Source of the DNA: Oxyruncus cristatus
Taxonomy: Eukaryota > Chordata > Aves > Passeriformes > Cotingidae
Reading direction: 5' to 3'
NCBI GenBank assembly: GCA_013399855.1
Contig: VXAY01003846.1
Span: 2,095,020-2,159,019, forward strand
Length of the DNA stretch: 64,000 nucleotides
The position numbers and the translations under genes are program-made. The first letter of the stretch is position 1. Each line of letters starts with the position of its first letter. The notes under the pieces are model-generated. The model ran no database searches. It was not told the origin of the DNA and saw only the letters and a list, made by a program, of their open reading frames with translations. Below, piece by piece: positions 1 to 10,068 of the stretch.

Positions 1-235
1 ATAAATCCGTGGGCCCTGATGGGATGCACCCACAGGTGCAGAGGGAGCTGGCATATGTGACTCTGTCACTCTCCATCATCTTTGAAAAATCACGGAGAAC
101 AGGAGAAGTGCCTAATAATTCGAGGAAGACCAATGTTTACTCCCATCTTCAAAAAGAGCAAGAAGGAGGACCCTCAAAACTACTGACCAGTCAGCCTCAC
201 CTCCATCCCTGGAAAGGTTGATGTAGCAGGGCATT
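1..235 (+). mobile_element. CR1 LINE fragment, reverse-transcriptase region (window-edge truncated)
   Basis: Read from base 3, the translation begins KSVGPDGMHPQVQRELA and continues with SIIFEKS and RTGEVP, the conserved start of the CR1 non-LTR retrotransposon reverse transcriptase. A one-base insertion near position 134 shifts the frame; the next frame reads PIFKK, then KKEDP, then VSLTSIPGKV, with a TGA where CR1 usually has an arginine codon. The copy is therefore inactive. Only a piece of ORF2 is present: it is cut by the window edge on the left and loses similarity at about 235, just before a microsatellite. It lies in a THSD7A intron in the same orientation as the gene. Family assignment is by remembered protein motifs; the CR1 subfamily cannot be given. 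Confidence 0.85.
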
Positions 236-268
236 TTGGAGGTCATCAACAAGATGTAGAAGAAAAGA

Positions 269-347
<79 letters not shown>
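269..347. repeat. (ATCT)n tetranucleotide microsatellite
   Basis: A perfect run of about 79 bases with period four (ATCT, nearly 20 units), with no interruption visible. It sits about 35 bases after the end of the CR1 fragment. Perfect arrays of this length are usually length-polymorphic. Confidence 0.98.
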
Positions 348-2288
348 AAAACACTTTCTGAGAATGAATATTATTACCCTTCTCCCAAATAAGTTTTGAA
401 GCACATGCAAAGCCCATGGACACTTACACATCATGAGTTGATCTCTTCCTTTCTCTCCAAAGCTACTTTGTAGTGGCAATTTTGTGCGTGTTCCCTGGCA
501 GTAAGTGTTTATAATTAAACTCAGCCCCAGTCACAGTGCACATGAAGAGGTTGGTTTTGTCTGCTCTCAAAGGTTTCACATTGGATAGGAACTTGGGAGG
601 TGAGGATATTTCATCTGTTCTACAGGAGAATTTTCAAATACTGCCCATCTTAGCAACCACAAGGAATGTATCTTTTCTCTAGTCATTAAAATGTGTCTTT
701 GTGGGATAAATGAGTCTACATGTTTTGTCAAAGGTACAGAAACTGATATATTGATTTTGACATACTTTAGTCCTGTGCCAGATGAGGCTACACGTAGGTG
801 AAAAATTCCACTGTTGAAGAACAATTTTCTCAAAATCTTTCAATATATTTACCCCAAACACAATATAGTTTCTGTCCTTAAGCAGAATAAATGTTGACTA
901 TCTTGTGTTAGGGTTCCCCTCCCCCACCCCCCACCCCGAATCCATATGTAGACCAGTAGTCCACAAATTCATTGTCCTCCTTTTGAACATGCTGGCACTG
1001 TCTGTCTCCACAACCAGGATCTTCTTGTAGCAAGCTGTGGAATGGCTCTGCCTCTTTTGCAAAAATATTCTTTCATTTATTGTGGTTTTAATTCTCCTGT
1101 TAGTCTCAAGTATCCCCAGTCCTAGTATTACAAAACTTTGTAAATAGCAGTTCAAAACTATGTTGGATATATGGCTAGGGCAAAATTTTGTATAGCAACA
1201 AATAGTTATAAATATTCATTATTCTGTATTTTTTTATTCTTTTAAAAAGAAAAAATCGGCCTTTATTTTATTGTTTATAAGACTGGTACTGAACAGAGGA
1301 TTTCATTGTGTCATCTGCAGTGCCAGTAAATCTTTTTCCTGCCTGTTTAAATGCTTCAGAAGCCAGATTTTTATTCCAAAACAGACATGATAAAAAAAGT
1401 TAAAAAATACTTACATTATAATTAAGGAGATAAAGTTATGTTCACTTTAACTGTAGTTTAGCTTCTCTATTTCTCATTTTTCTGTTGTTAATCAAGCTTT
1501 TAAGTAGAAGTGTTATTTTCAAGTTAGAATATAACATTTGAAATGCAGAGGGATTTAGAGGAAAAAAATCTTACTGACAACCTATGTAATATGTGACTGA
1601 AGCAATGAGTTGGAGAATGGAAATTAAATGATGGCTTTCATAAGAAACAGGAAATTAAGGCAATGTGTTTGCTGGTTCAGGGAAGACTCCACTTTAAGGT
1701 AGAGATCATTCCCTTTTTAGTTCATGAAACATCATTGTGGCAATATATCAGCTGTTCACAAAGTAAATGATTAGTGACCAAGCATTCAACATATTTGCCA
1801 TTGTGTTTTTTAACAAATTGTTATCTGGAAATTAAAAGAAGATGGCACTGAGCACTTTGTTCTCTTCAGAAACATCTTTAGTCATCTTGGTTATTGATCC
1901 TCCCCTACTTTGTGTTCCACTAAAAAAATTGAGTATACCTAAAAATAAAAGATAAGCAGTGAAAAATTGATATACTTTCTCTGTTGTATTTCTCTATATG
2001 TATGAAGATTTATATTTTAATTTTGATCACAGATATGGCAATATTTCAATCACAGCTATGGCAATACTGGTAATTTTTAACTGTAGTAAATCTAATGTAT
2101 ATGGTTTGAGTCACTTTAACCAAAAGACTTTTGGCTGACTTTTTGGGCTCAAATACATGTGGACTGAAACTTAACAGGTTTAAAAATATTTACTGACCTT
2201 CATATTACAATGGACATCACTTTTCCTTACGAGTTCATGACTGTTTGTGGATGTGTGTGCTGAAAATTGTAATGCTCTCTTATTACAG

Positions 2289-2537
2289 CTTCTGCAAACA
2301 GGACAAGCTGCCCATTACGTTTCAGTCCTGTGTGATCACGAAGGAGTGCCAGGTGTCAGAGTGGTCAGAATGGACCCCCTGCTCCAAAACCTGCTTTGAC
2401 ATGACAACCCCTAAAGGGAATCGTACAAGATCACGGACCATTAAACAGCTCCCTGTTGGCAGTGAAAGTGAATGCCCACAATTAGAAGAAGCAGAGCAGT
2501 GTGTTTCCCAAGGAGATGGCGTAGCACCGTGCATTAC
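2289..2537 (+). CDS. THSD7A: THSD7A exon A: TSP1 repeat containing WSEWTPC
   Basis: This exon encodes about 82 residues of the extracellular TSP1 array of THSD7A, a membrane glycoprotein of endothelium and podocytes. The acceptor TATTACAG precedes 2289 and the donor GTAAGC follows 2537. The first base completes a codon, and the frame then reads FCKQDKLPITFQSCVITKEC and VSEWSEWTPCSKTC. The W-x-x-W-x-x-C core near residues 25-31 is the TSP1 signature and the likely C-mannosylation site. NRT at about residues 44-46 is a possible N-glycosylation sequon. The motif SQGDGV near the end also matches the family. The exon ends with AC of a split Thr codon (phase 2), completed by G at 4127. The match to vertebrate THSD7A is very close, and I see no competing assignment such as THSD7B that fits as well. 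Confidence 0.96.
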
Positions 2538-4126
2538 GTAAGCTGGTTCATTTCGCTTCTCCCTATATTAAAATGAACAGTTTCAATTAAGCATACAGGG
2601 CTGGTGATGGGATACCAACCAAACCATTATTGAAGAAATGATAGCTATGATTTTCCTTTTTTTTTTTTTTTTTTTCAATTCTTTGTCTATTCAGTGTTCT
2701 TGAAAGCCCGAAGCCTGTAAATAGCTCCTATTATAGTGTAACCAGTTCCTCCTCTAAATAGGAAATGTAACAAGTATATTTTTTTTCATTTGTTTCAGTT
2801 TTTAAAAAACAATATTTGTGCATATGCAGGCTCATAGAAGATGAAAATAAGTTAATTTTACTGATTTGTCAGTGATATTTTCCCTATATAACATTTCTAC
2901 CAGAATCATTGCTTTCTGAAATGCCTGTCTGTTTGCAGACAAAATGTTGAACACAGAAAAGAGGTGATAGGTGTCTGGTTTGCAAACAGACTATTTTAGT
3001 GAGGCTTGTATTCAGCACAACAAAGGCATTACTGAGCCCCAAATGGAAAGTGGGAGAGGATAACAGTGACAGTAAATAAAGTTCAGGAGAAACGACAGCA
3101 AGCACTTTACGATTCAAGAGATTGCTGTAATCCTTATCAACTAATCAAGATTAATATTAAAGTCCCAACTGTGCTTTTTCTTTATCAAATGGAGAAGAGG
3201 GTCTGGAGAAGTGTCATTTGATGTTAAGCATATTTGACTGTAGTATATGTTTTTCATTTAAGTGTTGAAATGTCATCTTTCCCTATCTCCAGCTACATTA
3301 GGAAGCACTTTGCTTGATTTAGCCTTAAAGTACTTGTTGGGTAGAGAATTCTGTGGCATTTCTTGAGGTTCATAATCCTTACTGGGGTTTTAACTATGAG
3401 TCAAAGATCTTTCCTGTGCATTCACTGATTAGAAAGCTCACAGCTTCTCACCATTCATCAGTACCCAGCAGGGATGCTTCAGTACTGCAGAATGATCTTC
3501 CTCTTAAATGATCTTCTGCAAAAAAGAAACTTACTGAAAGGTTTTTCTGTAGTAATAATAAAAAATAAACCATTGTACTTTCACCTTGATATCTGAGAGA
3601 AACTGTCATGGCTCCTATCAAATATGAACAATGGGCTTTTGGGTTATTTTGGGGGGTTGAGTTGTTGGGGGGTTTTCCCCTCCTTTTCTGGCTCTTACAT
3701 TTCTCAGCTTTCACATTTCTTGGTTATTTTGGCTGTAGTTTATATAAATTTTCTACCTCTAAAAAAATGCTGAGAGTCACAATCTTGAAAGTGAACTTAT
3801 CTGAACATGGACCATATGTCTCTATATCAAGTTTTTCTTCCCTCAAATAAAACATTTATATGTGTGTTATGTTTCAGGAACTGAACAGAAAAGATGTTCC
3901 TAAAGAGTAATAATTTAAAAAAATGAAATATTATGAAAAATGTTCCAACCATATAAAATATGAGAGTTAACACACCTCTGTGTGCAAGAAATTGTGGTGC
4001 TCTGGCCTTTTAGGAAATTAATAAAGCTACTAAGCTTATATAGATTGTGTTTCAGCTTATATAGATTAATGCTGTGTAAAATGGCTTCGTGACTTCTAAA
4101 GAACCAATTAACTAAATTTGATTCAG
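2538..4126 (+). other. THSD7A: THSD7A intron, 1,589 bases, phase 2
   Basis: GT (GTAAGC) to AG (GATTCAG) intron. It contains a run of 19 T at 2657-2675 and a G/T-rich stretch around 3635-3680. No recognisable transposon or RNA gene. The open frames on both strands at 3448-3850 mirror each other over low-complexity sequence and have no supporting homology. Confidence 0.93.
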
Positions 4127-4308
4127 GTATGGTTGGCGAACCACAGAGTGGACAGAATGCCGTGTCGATCCTCTCCTTAGCCAACAGGACAAGAGGCGAG
4201 GAAATCAGACGGCGCTGTGTGGAGGTGGCATTCAAACCAGGGAAATGTACTGTGTGCAAGCTAATGAAAATCTCCTCTCCTACCTAAATAGCCTCAAGGA
4301 TAAAGAAG
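4127..4308 (+). CDS. THSD7A: THSD7A exon B: WRTTEWTEC TSP1-like module
   Basis: The G at 4127 completes the split Thr codon of the previous exon; the frame then reads YGWRTTEWTECRVDPL, SQQDKRRGNQTALCGGG and IQTREMYCVQANENLL. This is the second type of TSP1 unit that alternates along THSD7A, with W..W..C followed by a CGGGIQTR turn. NQT at about residues 26-28 is a potential N-glycosylation site. The acceptor is GATTCAG and the donor GTAAAT at 4309. The exon ends with a single G (phase 1) after ...LKDKE. The next conserved exon (9913) continues this phase directly, but so does the 69-base block at 6053, so this exon would splice to either one. Confidence 0.96.
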
Positions 4309-6052
4309 GTAAATTTGATCCAATTGCATTTGAATTAGTGTGAAATCAGAGCATGTCAGCATTCCAGAGCTCCTTGACAGCCATTGTCTTCTACCATGAG
4401 TGCCTTCTTACCTTGTGGGTTACTGCTACTTTTGAATTCAGATGAAAATGCTTAATTGATGTAGCAGAGATTTCATTCTCTGTGCTGCAAATATAGGTTC
4501 CTAGCTACAAGTTACTCTGTCTTAATATCCACTGAAAACTACTGTCTTACGTAAAGGATGTCTCTCAACAAGAAAGAGCATCAGAAGGTGGGTCAGCAAT
4601 CCTAGATTTGGTTCCTTCATCTGCTGTAAATTTCTTGTGTATCCTTCAGCTGCGTAATGAATGTGTGCTTTTTGATGTGTGGATGGAATATGTCAATTCT
4701 GCAATGTAAGGTCAATATAGAAAAATGTAAAAATATGATTATATTTAATTCTCAGGAAATTGATTTTTTTTCTTCTTTTCTTGATTTGTCCAGGTTCTTA
4801 AGTAGCTTTCAGAACTTCAAGCCAATATAATTTCATTGGTTTATTTCCCTAACTGAGAGAAGAGAGTATTCCTTGTCACTGTTACAGCTTGCACACATTC
4901 TTAAAAAAAAAAGAGAATAGCTTAGGAGACAAAATCTTTAATTCCTCTGGTAATATATGTGCTTTAGAACAACACTTGAGTAATTTATGTAGCATCTACT
5001 ACTGCATACTAATGTAGCACTATAGATTTAGAAATCAGTGAATTAAGCTAAATGCATTTAGCTTTTTAATTGTTTTGTCCTCATCTGTACTTGTTTCATA
5101 CAAACACACATTATTATTATAAAAAAAAAAAAAAATAAATGCAGCCACGTACTTCAGGAAAAGCAACATCATTGTACAAGTCCTGTACAATGTTGGCCAA
5201 ACTGCAGGCTTGTAAGGTTTCTGCTGTGGTTTAAAGGTACTCTCAAACTTGCCGTAGAGGTAGAGTTTGTGGGGAATATTAATGCCAACAACCATTTCAG
5301 CATGATTGCTGGGATCAGTAGTAGTGAACTACTGAGCATTATGAGCTGCGCGGGCCCCACGTCTGTATTTATAAAAGAAGAAGCTTTCAAGCCTCTTCGT
5401 TTAATGAAAATCAGCTTCTGCCCAAGGGCTTTTAGTAAATCGTCTCGGTGGAACAAAGTTTAGATGCCGCTGCAATAGTGTGAACGAGCAAAACCTCCCA
5501 GCTAAGGAGAAGTAACAATAAAACCAGTGGCAGCTTACTGTTCAGAATGATGATTAGGATTTTGGTAGGCTGTGAAGTCTTGCTGGCTTAGGCGGGTGTG
5601 AAATCTACCCTTATCAGACTGTGACAGGAATACGCAGAGCCCATCAGGAGGTAATCTCTGCAGGCCCTGGAAAGCTGATTAAAATGTAACTAGTCTTTGG
5701 ATGCATAAACATGAGAACAGTTTTTCAAGAGCTCAAACTGAGGGTGAAGTGGGTCTTAGTTTAAAAAGGAGCTCTGGGCTGTTTCTGAATTAGGGGACAG
5801 ATTTTCAGAAGAGCTGCTGCTTCGCTCATGCTCCCTCCCTCTCCCCTTGTAGAAACATAGTCATAGAAAAAAACCTAAAAGTAATTTGAGGATGGGAAAA
5901 AGCCAGGTAACACACCTGCCAGATTTAGGTGTGGGGAAACGCCTTCATTTCTGTGTAGTTTTTGGTGGATGGTAGGGAATGCTGTCTGAGTAAGGCTGCT
6001 TTAAAGACCTCCATTCTCATATACTCATGGTGGCGTTTCCCTGTTATTGCAG
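4309..6052 (+). other. THSD7A: THSD7A intronic sequence before the putative cassette exon
   Basis: Begins with donor GTAAAT and ends with a pyrimidine-rich tract and TTATTGCAG at 6044-6052. A short A run occurs at 5120-5134. At about 5160-5470 there is a patch richer in G+C, with open frames on both strands but no protein I recognise (see findings). Otherwise nothing identified. Confidence 0.85.
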
Positions 6053-6121
6053 AAAGTCAGTCACAGAGCAAGTCGAAGGCTAGTGCTGCACCTCTACTAT
6101 CAATCACTTTTGAAATAACAG
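6053..6121 (+). CDS. THSD7A: Putative in-frame cassette exon of THSD7A (69 bases, 23 codons)
   Basis: This block is flanked by a strong acceptor (TTTCCCTGTTATTGCAG) and donor (G|GTAGGT). Exon B leaves one base of a codon and the block takes it up: G|AA AGT CAG... It has no stop, and it ends again with one G, which the exon at 9913 completes (G|CT). Its length is a multiple of three, so inclusion or skipping both keep the frame. It would encode E-SQSQSKSKASAAPLLSITF-EIT, a Ser/Ala/Lys-rich linker with no cysteine or tryptophan, placed between the CVQANENLL module and the KLCTGPLP segment. I do not recall these residues in human THSD7A, so this would be an alternative or lineage-specific exon. 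The evidence is sequence-only: matched phases, splice sites and openness. A chance occurrence is possible in a 5.6-kb interval. Confidence 0.55.
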
Positions 6122-9100
6122 GTAGGTAAATTAAGGCTTCTGACCTGGCCTTTTGATTAAAAGCATGCAAAGGAGGCAACGTCCCTTTTGGGAGACCTTG
6201 TTGGCTATATGTGTATAATTAACATGTTTATGTAGCTCTGAAATATTGAAATGGATTCACGCACTCTCAGGAAATTTCAGGTCAGTTTGAAAGTGAAGGT
6301 CCCAAACTCAAACTAATAACGATGAGACTGCTGGGATGCTGGGACAGTTTCCTGCTCCACTCCTTTAAATTCTGAGCTCTGGGAATTGTTTTGCATCTTT
6401 CATCATAGCAGCTGTTTCCAATCCCTTCTGTAGATTTCAACCACTGAGTTAGGGCTCCAGTAAGAATTTGAACTTTTAATACTTAGCTCAACCAGAATCC
6501 CTCCTGGCATTCAGGTCAGAAGGAAGAAGGAGTATTGGATGTAGTAATTAAGCAGGTGGCAATCAAATTTCATGGAGGCCACTGTCATTCTGCCATTTAC
6601 TTGGCACTGACTTAAATTGTTTCATCTCTATTCACCTCAACTGATTTAGTCACGAAGTTTCTCTCACTGTAAGATGGGGTGGATTTTGTCATCTTTTTCT
6701 GAGTACCTTTAAAACCCTCGATGTAGAATAAGAATGGGAGGAAAGTTCCTTTATTGGCATAAATTTATTCTACATCTGCAAACACACAGTCATTGCCCTG
6801 TCAAACACAGGAGAACTGCATACGTGCATGGAGTTGTGCTGTTTCTTAGACCATCAGGTTCTGAATTATCTAATGAATTTTGATGATAGAATTCAACATT
6901 ATAGAAAATGAGAAGAACATGAATTCTTTAATTCTTGGTCAATTAATGTGTTTTGGGCTTGGGTTTTTCTTGGGTTTTTTGAGTGAGAGTACTTTACTTG
7001 GAGACATTTCCAATGAAACCGGCGTGACAAACGACCAGAAAGAGAAATATGAAGTTGTGTCTGTTTACACTGATTGCATTCACATACAAATTCACTCTCT
7101 TTGCCAACCTGGTCATTATTGAGCACTAGTCTCATGAGGGTTTCTACAGAAGGATGGGGAATTTGAGATCTTGATAAATGCAGAAAACGCTTAAGAACAG
7201 AATTGTTCTTTTTCTTTCGAGCACTTTTTAAAATGCGATAATTCAAGGAGGTGTTTTACAAGGGTATAAAATATATCCAGCTAAAATTTCCAAATAAAGC
7301 AGAGGACAGGATAATTGAATCTTTTTTTTGTCTTATAGGTCACTCCTCTCAAACCTGAAATTTATTGAAAACTGAATCTAGTTTTTTAGTTAGACAGAAG
7401 GAGAAAGAGAGATTATCAGAATACACTCACTTTTCTCTCCATTTTTGGCCCAAAATTTGGTAAAATTTCACATAGATGTTGTGAAACTTACATGCAGTCT
7501 AATTAGCATTTAACATCACTTCCAAGGAAAAAAGAACAATCCTTATTGCTGCCACAAGGGAGTATGAAAGGACAGAGATAAGACAAGGTTTTAAACTGCA
7601 TCCAGAATCATCGTCTCTCAGAGTGTCTTTGATAAACAGTAAGCATCAAAAGCTGAGCTCATTTATACTTTTTTGATACTGAAAGAAATCCATTTAAATT
7701 GATGGGAGCAAGACGGTCACAAGATAGCAAGGCAAGGCTGTTCTCTTATTTTACTGTCATCTCAAAGAAAGAATTCTTAGTAATCCTGCGTGAATGCATC
7801 CTTTATGCTCCATGATGAAAACATTTTTTTTTAATAACCTGAAAGATAATTTATCTATCCTACTGTTGAATTATTTTATTTTAAAAGCAATATATCACAG
7901 ATCTGTTAGCAGACATTTGTACATCACTTATTGTCTAAAAGCATTTCAAAAACATTTTGGGATATTTAGAGATTTATTGATACCTGTGATATGTAAAACC
8001 AGCTATTTAAAGCTTCCTGAGGAAAGACTTTTGTTATTTTTCTGAGTAACATCCCATGAACTAGTGTGGTGGTAAGTTCTTTATCCAGATGCAGGCTGGA
8101 GATGAAGCATGGCATTCCTCAGAATACTTTCTCTGTGCCCTGAAGCAAGACTGTGTCTCAGGGGTGTAATTGACCCTTAATTTCAACTGTCTCGCTTGGG
8201 TAACTCCCTGATTAAATCAGGGTTAAAAAAGTACACATAGGAATTACTTACTGTTTTTCTTTTTTTATTAGAAAATTTTCAACATAAACTCAATTTGCGA
8301 ATTATTTTTATTTATATCCATTTTCTACACAAAATATGCATATTATGTTGATTATCATGCATGTTAGGTGTGAATGTGAAACTTACTGTAAAATTCAATG
8401 TTCTGTCATAAAATTTAATTCCAACATAGCATTATGCAAATGTTGGAATATTTGGTTTTGTATTATTTTGTGTTTAGAGATTGGTAAGCTGGAGGCAGTA
8501 ATGTTGAAGGACTATGTGCCATCTTCATGCCTTCATTATGTGGAGCAACAGAGTGTGAAACTGTGCCAAAGGAGGCAATGTGGGAAATCAGAATAGGGGG
8601 AGGATTTTTCATTCCCTTTTCTCCTTAAAAAAGTGAGAACTGAATGTTTTTTCTGTAATTGGAAAGATCTTCTACTTAGAAAGTCTGAAGGGAAAGGCAC
8701 ACACACACTCATGTCTGCAAGTAAGAACACACTTTAACAACCTGGTGTTTACTTTCACATTATATCAGTTGTTATTGATCTCATCTTTCAGAAGGATATT
8801 TTGTCATATTCCCAGCTTATTTCATCAGAGAGCTCTTTCCATCAAAAGAAATTATTTGTAGTCGTGGCAAAAAATTAATGAGGTAACCTTCCTGTGAAAA
8901 AAAATGCTGAGGGAGTAGAATGAGAGTGTTTTAAGTTAAGGAATAGCATGTTTTTTTTTTCAATCAGCCAATGTGAATTAATGTGGCAGACTTCACTTTG
9001 CCTGCTAGCAGACTTAGTGTAATATTTTTTCAAGTCCTGAATTATGAAAGAGAGTTAAAGTCTTGCTTGCAATGAAATGGAACATTTGAGTTAGAGTTCT

Positions 9101-9912
9101 GCACCTTACTCTGGCATCTTCTAGAGTTGTCCTATTATTTGTATGACCTGGGAAGTCAAAAATTAAAGTATGGAAGGAGGAGGGTGATTTTGGCCTGGTT
9201 TATTGGTCCTTAAAGAGCAGAATAATTTGCTTTCAGATGTGTCTTTATAGATTAATAATACTTTAATGAAAAAATAAATTGTCTTGTACCATTTTAATTA
9301 TCTTGAATATATTACATGTATATATTTATAGTATATGCGAACCATATATGTTTGAAACAAAGCATGTCTTGAACTAAAGCTGCTACTGCATAAATTTTAC
9401 TGCTGAGTGTGCACTTGACAGTCTTTGGAGTAAAAGAAAAAACAATTTGTAGTTTTAGCTTGTTTCAAGTTACGGCTTAAAAATAATCTTTTAAATATTA
9501 ATTAACCGGGCTTTTGAAGTTATAGTATCATATACTATATATATACACAAGTGCAAAGGGATTTATACAGCTTTTTTTCCAGTTTCTTAAGAAAAGAAGT
9601 AGTAAGATACCAGGACATCGATTTACACAGAGTGCAAAGTGAAAAATCGTTGTAGTAGCATAATTTATCCCTTAAGTGAAAGGACTAGTCCAAGAGGGTG
9701 CTGCAATATCTACAGTCTCCCTGACTCCATGTAATCAGATTTGACTCTGTTCATGCAGAGAGTAAACTGACTTCTGTTTCATTTTTTCGAGGTGGGCATT
9801 TTCCCATCATTTCTTCAGTTTAAAATGGTGAGATGGCAGCCTTTCTGATTGAAGGATGGTTCTGTCCACGTAAATCTGACATGCGATAAATGTTTTAACT
9901 TTGTTTTGACAG
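6122..9912 (+). other. THSD7A: THSD7A intronic sequence after the putative cassette exon
   Basis: Starts GTAGGT and ends TTTTGACAG at 9904-9912. If the 69-base block is not used, 4309-9912 is one intron of 5,604 bases, phase 1. Around 6560-6720 is a possible very old MIR-type SINE remnant. A short AT-alternating stretch lies near 9526-9545. Several open frames at 6880-7250 and 7794-8045 lack splice context and similarity. Confidence 0.88.
6560..6720 (+). repeat. Possible ancient MIR-like SINE remnant
   Basis: The segment CACTGTAAGATGGGGTGGAT with TTTCTCT just before it, and TGAGTACCTTTAAAA after it, resembles the MIR core/tail order (cctcagtttcc..ctgtaaaatgggg..gtacct). Similarity is by eye and heavily degraded, without clear ends or target duplications. 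Chance similarity is quite possible. Confidence 0.3.
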
Positions 9913-10068
9913 CTTCAAGGCCGGTGGACCACAAACTGTGTACAGGACCTCTTCCTAGCACCTCCCAGCTGTGCCATATTCCCTGTCCTACGGAATGTGA
10001 GACCTCAGCATGGTCAGCCTGGGGACCATGTACCTATGAAAGCTGTGATGACCCTCAGGCCAAGAAGG
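9913..10068 (+). CDS. THSD7A: THSD7A exon C: KLCTGPLP segment and start of WSAWGPC TSP1 repeat
   Basis: The acceptor is TTTTGACAG and the donor GTATGT at 10069. Taking one G from the upstream exon, the frame reads ASRPVDHKLCTGPLPSTSQL, CHIPCPTECE, TSAWSAWGPCTYESCDDPQ and AKKG. It closes one TSP1 unit (CTGPLP...CHIPCPTEC) and opens the next (W-S-A-W-G-P-C). The WSAW motif is a potential C-mannosylation site. The exon ends with G of a Gly codon (phase 1), completed by GC at 12294, giving KKGFKLRKRR across the junction as in the known protein. The first four residues are the least conserved part, which is where the putative cassette peptide would be inserted. Confidence 0.96.

Larger units (their letters stand above)
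1..2288 (+). other. THSD7A: THSD7A intron (3' part), upstream of first exon in window
   Basis: Intronic sequence ending in the acceptor TTATTACAG at 2280-2288. Apart from the CR1 fragment and ATCT array at the left edge I see nothing coding: the short open frames here have no splice-site context and no resemblance to TSP1 sequence. A C-rich patch lies at about 913-938 and the remainder is AT-rich and unremarkable. The preceding THSD7A exon is not in this window. Confidence 0.9.

Noticed and set aside
2322..2534. Minus-strand open frame opposite the exon at 2289-2537
   Set aside because: Shadow of the real THSD7A exon on the other strand; the + strand reading has TSP1 motifs, splice sites and phase continuity.
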